Origin: Bryobacterales bacterium
GTDB lineage: Bacteria; Acidobacteriota; Terriglobia; Bryobacterales; Bryobacteraceae
DNA length: 9,673 nucleotides
Assembly (NCBI GenBank): GCA_003142355.1
Contig: PLMF01000386.1
Span: 7,792-17,464, forward strand
Reading direction: 5' to 3'
Shown: positions 7,378 to 9,673 of the stretch, piece by piece
Layout: each line of letters begins with the position of its first letter
Numbering within the stretch: the stretch's first letter is position 1
Notes under the pieces: generated by a model
Database searches by the model: none
Told to the model about the DNA's origin: nothing
What the model saw: the letters and a program-made list of their open reading frames with translations, nothing else
Position numbers and translations under genes: made by a program

Positions 7378-8337
7378 ATGCTGCCGTTCCGGCTGGTGTA
7401 TCACGAACAGTACGACTTGCACCTCGGACGCCACGTCTTTCCCTCGAAAAAATACGCCTGGCTGCACGACCGGCTGATCCGCACGCGGTTCGCAACAGCC
7501 GAGGATTTCGCGGCGCCGGAGCCGGCGGCGGACGAGGATATCCTGCTGGTGCACGATCCCCAGTGGGTTTCGAAACTGCGCAGCGGCACGCTGACCTACC
7601 AGGATATTCTGCGCCTGGAAATTCCTTATTCCCGGCAAATGGTGGAGGCGTTCTGGCTGGCGGCGGGCGGCACCATACTGGCGGCGCGCCTGGCGCTCGA
7701 ATCGGGCGTGGGATTCAACGTAGGCGGCGGATTCCATCACGCGTTTCCGGACCACGGCGAGGGGTTCTGCGCCATCAACGATATGGCCGTGGCCATCCGG
7801 CGGTTGCAGCGCGACGGCGCCATCCGGCGCGCCATGGTGGTGGATTGCGATGTCCACCACGGCAATGGCACCGCGGCGATTTTCGCCGGCGACGATTCGG
7901 TGTTCACGCTCTCGATTCACCAGTTCAAGAATTATCCCAGCGAGAAGCCTCCCTCGAGCCTGGACATTCACCTGGCGGACGGGGTTGCCGATGCGGAGTA
8001 TCTCCACCGGCTGGGGGACGGGTACCGCGCGGCGCTGGCGGTGTTCCAGCCGGAGTTGGTAGTGTACGTGGCGGGCGCGGATCCGTATTATGCGGACCAG
8101 TTGGGCGGATTGTCGCTCACATTCGAGGGGCTGGAGGAACGGGACAGGCTGGTGATTTGGACGGCGCTCGCTCGCCGCATTCCGGTGGCGGTGGTGCTGG
8201 CGGGCGGATACGCGGAGAACGTGGAAGACACCATCACGATTCACGCGAATACCGCGGCGGTGGCCAAGGAAGTGGTGGAGAAGGCGTGGGGTGGGGAAGG
8301 GGCCGGGGGCCAGGGGCCGGGGGCCAGGAACCCGTGA
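7378..8337 (+). CDS. histone deacetylase/AcuC family deacetylase (class IV-like)
   Basis: A zinc-dependent amidohydrolase of the arginase/deacetylase fold that removes acetyl groups from lysine or small amines; cytosolic, 319 residues. Visible are the catalytic histidine pair in FNVGGGFHHAFPDHGEGFCAIND written in blocks (His120-His121), zinc ligands Asp158 and His160 in DCDVHHGNGT, zinc ligand Asp235 in AGADPY, and the transition-state tyrosine Tyr278 in LAGGY. GGGFHH...GEGFCA and QLGGLSLT resemble class IV (HDAC11-like) proteins more than classic AcuC. Bacterial relatives deacetylate acetyl-CoA synthetase or act on acetylpolyamines; the substrate here is unknown. It starts 4 bp after pta, so the two are almost certainly co-translated. 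The last 15 or so residues (GGEGAGGQGPGARNP) are read from a G-rich tandem repeat and are probably an acquired, unstructured tail. No Shine-Dalgarno sequence precedes the ATG. Confidence 0.92.
   Translation: MLPFRLVYHEQYDLHLGRHVFPSKKYAWLHDRLIRTRFATAEDFAAPEPAADEDILLVHDPQWVSKLRSGTLTYQDILRLEIPYSRQMVEAFWLAAGGTILAARLALESGVGFNVGGGFHHAFPDHGEGFCAINDMAVAIRRLQRDGAIRRAMVVDCDVHHGNGTAAIFAGDDSVFTLSIHQFKNYPSEKPPSSLDIHLADGVADAEYLHRLGDGYRAALAVFQPELVVYVAGADPYYADQLGGLSLTFEGLEERDRLVIWTALARRIPVAVVLAGGYAENVEDTITIHANTAAVAKEVVEKAWGGEGAGGQGPGARNP
8288..8328 (+). repeat. G-rich tract with a 14-bp tandem duplication; potential G-quadruplex
   Basis: Six runs of four or five G (8288-8291, 8293-8296, 8299-8302, 8305-8309, 8313-8316, 8319-8323) are separated by 1-3 bases, exceeding the usual four-run G-quadruplex rule. 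Within it GGGGCCGGGGGCCA occurs twice in perfect tandem (8299-8312 and 8313-8326), and each unit also contains the palindrome GGCC. It covers the last codons of the deacetylase gene on the non-template strand, just ahead of the toxin-antitoxin pair. The sequence is certain; folding and function are inference. Confidence 0.85.
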
Positions 8338-8352
8338 CAGCTCGCATGAGAC

Positions 8353-8372
8353 TACAATGGTTACATGGTTAC
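8353..8372 (+). promoter_or_regulatory. -10-like element and 8-bp direct repeat at the antitoxin start
   Basis: TACAAT (8353-8358) matches five of six bases of TATAAT and ends 6 nt before the antitoxin ATG, so transcription would begin at the start codon itself. ATGGTTAC is repeated in tandem (8357-8364 and 8365-8372), the second copy beginning with the start codon. The repeat may be part of an operator for autorepression by the antitoxin, the usual control of such pairs, although no clear inverted repeat is seen. No -35 hexamer has correct spacing. Confidence 0.45.
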
Positions 8373-8622
8373 GACGTTGCGTGAGAGCAAGGCCAAGCTC
8401 TCGGAGCTGGTGGAGAGGGCCAGTCGCGGGGAAGATGTCCTGATCACCGTGCGCGGCACGGTGAAGGCGCGTCTCACCAAGGTGGAAGCGTCCCCGGCCG
8501 GCTTCGACGGTCGCGCGTGGGTCGGCGAGTTGCGCACGCTGCAAGAAGCCACAAAGAGACGAAGAAAGCCGAAGTTGACCATAGAACGCATTCTCGCCGA
8601 GCATCGCGCGGACCGCGTCTGA
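8365..8622 (+). CDS. type II antitoxin, Phd/YefM-VapB family
   Basis: Antitoxin that binds and blocks the adjacent PIN toxin and normally represses its own operon. 85 residues, a typical length. The N-terminal half (about 1-42) has the Phd/YefM pattern: VTTLRESKAKLSELVERASRGEDVLITVRGTVKARL, seen as a helix, then GEDV-ITVRG strands, forming the DNA-binding dimer. The C-terminal half (about 50-85) is basic and helical (ATKRRRKPK, then ERILAEHRADRV) and should wrap the toxin. ATG 8365 is the natural start; an ATG eight bases upstream is out of frame. The toxin's GTG follows the stop after 3 bp, so the pair is one unit. Sequence alone does not show which toxin activity it neutralises beyond the neighbour's PIN fold. 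Confidence 0.9.
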   Translation: MVTTLRESKAKLSELVERASRGEDVLITVRGTVKARLTKVEASPAGFDGRAWVGELRTLQEATKRRRKPKLTIERILAEHRADRV

Positions 8623-8625
8623 ACC

Positions 8626-9063
8626 GTGAACTACTGGGATACTTCCGCGCTACTGAAGCTTTACGTCCCGGAGGACGATTCCGGCCATTTCCTGGATTTG
8701 GTCGTCGCGTCGGACCAACCCATCGTTTCCTCCGCCATTGCCGCGGCCGAGATGCTGTGCGCGCTCTACCGGAAAGAATGCGCCGGCGATCTGAAGAGCG
8801 GTGGCGCCCTTGCCACGTATCGAGAATTCCTCGGCGATTGCAAGGCGGGCCGGATTGTGCTGGTTCCGTACGGCGAGCAGGTTTTCACGGCCGCGGAAGA
8901 GATTGTGCGGCTGGCTTTCCGGCGGGCGCAGCCAGTGATGGTCCGGAGTCTGGACGCGATTCATGTGGCTTCCGCTGTGACCGCTCGCGCGATAGTCATG
9001 GTCGCAACCGATACCCGATTGCGGCAGGTGGCGGCGATGGCGAAGTTGAAGCTGGTGCCGTGA
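8626..9063 (+). CDS. VapC-like PIN-domain ribonuclease toxin
   Basis: Metal-dependent RNase toxin that, when freed from its antitoxin, usually cuts tRNA or rRNA and halts translation. 145 residues from GTG 8626, 3 bp after the antitoxin stop. The four acidic PIN-domain residues are all present: Asp5 in YWDTSALLKLY, Glu42 in SSAIAAAEM, Asp110 in SLDAIHVASA and Asp129 in VATDTRL. The toxin therefore looks intact and the pair potentially active. Base composition is not visibly different from its neighbours, so recent transfer is not evident, although such pairs commonly move between genomes. The RNA target cannot be predicted. No Shine-Dalgarno sequence precedes the GTG, and translation is probably coupled to the antitoxin. 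Confidence 0.93.
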   Translation: MNYWDTSALLKLYVPEDDSGHFLDLVVASDQPIVSSAIAAAEMLCALYRKECAGDLKSGGALATYREFLGDCKAGRIVLVPYGEQVFTAAEEIVRLAFRRAQPVMVRSLDAIHVASAVTARAIVMVATDTRLRQVAAMAKLKLVP

Positions 9064-9089
9064 CGCAACCCAGCCGGCCGGTGGAACGT

Positions 9090-9095
9090 CATAAT
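9090..9095 (+). promoter_or_regulatory. -10-like element (CATAAT) 6 nt before the Sel1-repeat gene
   Basis: CATAAT matches five of six bases of TATAAT and ends 6 nt before ATG 9102, so a transcript would start at the start codon. The spacing and following bases resemble the antitoxin start (AATGGT, then three bases, then ATGG). No -35 hexamer or Shine-Dalgarno sequence is seen. The element would give the Sel1 gene a promoter separate from the toxin-antitoxin pair. Confidence 0.45.
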
Positions 9096-9101
9096 GGTCG
9101 A

Positions 9102-9673
9102 ATGGGTTTCGCCGCCCGAGTTCTGTGGGTGATCGCCGCCGCGGCCGGGTTGCTCGGCGCTCAATCCGGCGCTCCCGCGGGTCAATCCGAAACGGCACCC
9201 AATACCAAAGCCCTGATGGCGCGCGGGGTGCAGGCGTACGATGCCCGGAACGATACCGTGGCTTTGGGAATTTTCCGCCAGGCCGCGGTGATGGGCGACG
9301 TGGATGCCATGATGTACCTCGGCGTGATGTATGGAACCGGCCGCGGCGTGAACGTGGACTACGCGTCGGCCATGGCCTGGTTCCGCCACGCGGCGGATGC
9401 CGATAACAGTCAGGCCATGTGCAACATCGGTCTCTTGTACCTCGAAGGGCTGGGCCTGCCGAAAAACTACCGCGAGGCCATGAGCTGGTTCGGCAAAGCC
9501 GCGTCTTTCGGCAACGCCGAGGCGATGTTCAACGTGGGCGTGCTATACCGCGATGGTCTGGGACTGCCCGTGAACTATGCCGACGCCATGAAATGGTTCC
9601 GAAGGGCGGCGGGCGCGGGAGAGATCACCGCCGCCAACGCCATCGGCGTGTTGTACCAGCAGGGCCGCGGCGT
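9102..9673 (+). CDS. secreted Sel1-like repeat protein (5' part; runs off the window)
   Basis: 190 residues are visible from ATG 9102. Residues 1-20 form a signal peptide (MGFAARVLWVIAAAAGLLGA) with a likely cut before QSGAPAG, so the protein is exported. A short linker (about 21-40) and a degenerate helix pair (about 41-66, ARGVQAYDARN...) precede tandem 36-residue Sel1 repeats at about 68-103, 104-139 and 140-175 and a fourth beginning at 176. Each follows the pattern AM--LG-LY--G-G-----DYA-AM-WF--AA---N. Sel1 repeats are alpha-alpha solenoids of the TPR kind that scaffold protein contacts; in bacteria they occur in envelope and signalling proteins, but no partner is suggested here. Any effector domain would lie beyond base 9673. 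It begins 38 bp after vapC and need not belong to that pair. Confidence 0.9.
   Translation, partial: MGFAARVLWVIAAAAGLLGAQSGAPAGQSETAPNTKALMARGVQAYDARNDTVALGIFRQAAVMGDVDAMMYLGVMYGTGRGVNVDYASAMAWFRHAADADNSQAMCNIGLLYLEGLGLPKNYREAMSWFGKAASFGNAEAMFNVGVLYRDGLGLPVNYADAMKWFRRAAGAGEITAANAIGVLYQQGRG
9303..9673 (+). repeat. 108-bp tandem period encoding Sel1 repeats
   Basis: Units begin at 9303, 9411, 9519 and 9627, each 108 bp (36 codons); the fourth is cut by the window edge. The DNA copies have diverged while the protein pattern is kept, so this is an old, selected coding repeat rather than a recent duplication. Confidence 0.85.

Noticed and set aside
6363..7379. Long minus-strand open frame opposite pta
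   Set aside because: The translation is Arg/His-rich with no domain, and pta on the other strand has all catalytic motifs.
8334..8339. GTGACA as a -35 element for the toxin-antitoxin promoter
   Set aside because: It matches five of six bases of TTGACA but lies only 13 bp from the -10-like hexamer, too close for normal spacing.
7330..8604. 424-codon minus-strand frame opposite the deacetylase and antitoxin genes
   Set aside because: It spans three real genes in antisense, has no recognisable motif, and has the Arg/His/Gln bias of a shadow frame.
9074..9081. CCGGCCGG palindrome after vapC as a terminator
   Set aside because: It is a short GC palindrome with no loop or T run, expected by chance in high-GC DNA.

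Overview
The window is one gene-dense stretch of a high-GC bacterial chromosome. Eleven protein-coding genes cover nearly everything, gaps are tens of bases at most, and I see no RNA gene, CRISPR array, prophage or insertion-sequence transposase. Gene content suggests a soil-type Acidobacteriota (Solibacter/Bryobacter-like) or a similar high-GC lineage: a short adenosine-deaminase-family enzyme of futalosine-pathway type, a class IV-like histone-deacetylase-family protein, a VapBC-type toxin pair, and an acidobacterial-looking conserved hypothetical downstream of mltG. That placement is inference; no marker gene in the window proves it.

Layout. Bases 1-1493 (minus) hold the N-terminal two thirds of glycogen branching enzyme glgB, cut by the window edge. 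A 19-bp divergent gap separates it from an adenosine-deaminase-family gene (1513-2427, plus), which overlaps a signal-peptide-bearing, probable outer-membrane protein (2414-3220). That gene converges on a minus-strand block read ruvX -> mltG -> conserved hypothetical (5102 down to 3213), with overlapping junctions. At the convergence sits a perfect 21-bp-arm palindrome (3220-3276) that has been absorbed into the C-terminus of the hypothetical protein. From 5159 everything runs on the plus strand: an AI-2E/PerM-family membrane protein, phosphate acetyltransferase pta, a histone-deacetylase/AcuC-family protein 4 bp behind pta, a Phd/YefM-VapC type II toxin-antitoxin pair, and the start of a secreted Sel1-repeat protein that leaves the window.

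How the genes relate. ruvX-mltG-hypothetical looks like one operon (DNA maintenance plus glycan-strand termination). pta and the deacetylase are tightly coupled and both concern acetyl groups: acetyl-CoA/acetyl-phosphate interconversion and removal of acetyl from protein lysine or a small molecule. The toxin-antitoxin pair is a self-contained unit. The other neighbours do not form an obvious pathway.

The features most worth a second look are: -10-like AT hexamers lying only 5-9 nt before several start codons, with no convincing Shine-Dalgarno sequence (a pattern expected for leaderless mRNAs); the palindrome that extends a protein; a six-run G-rich tract with a 14-bp tandem repeat at the end of the deacetylase gene; and the pta-deacetylase pairing. 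I did not find a clearly new multi-gene system.
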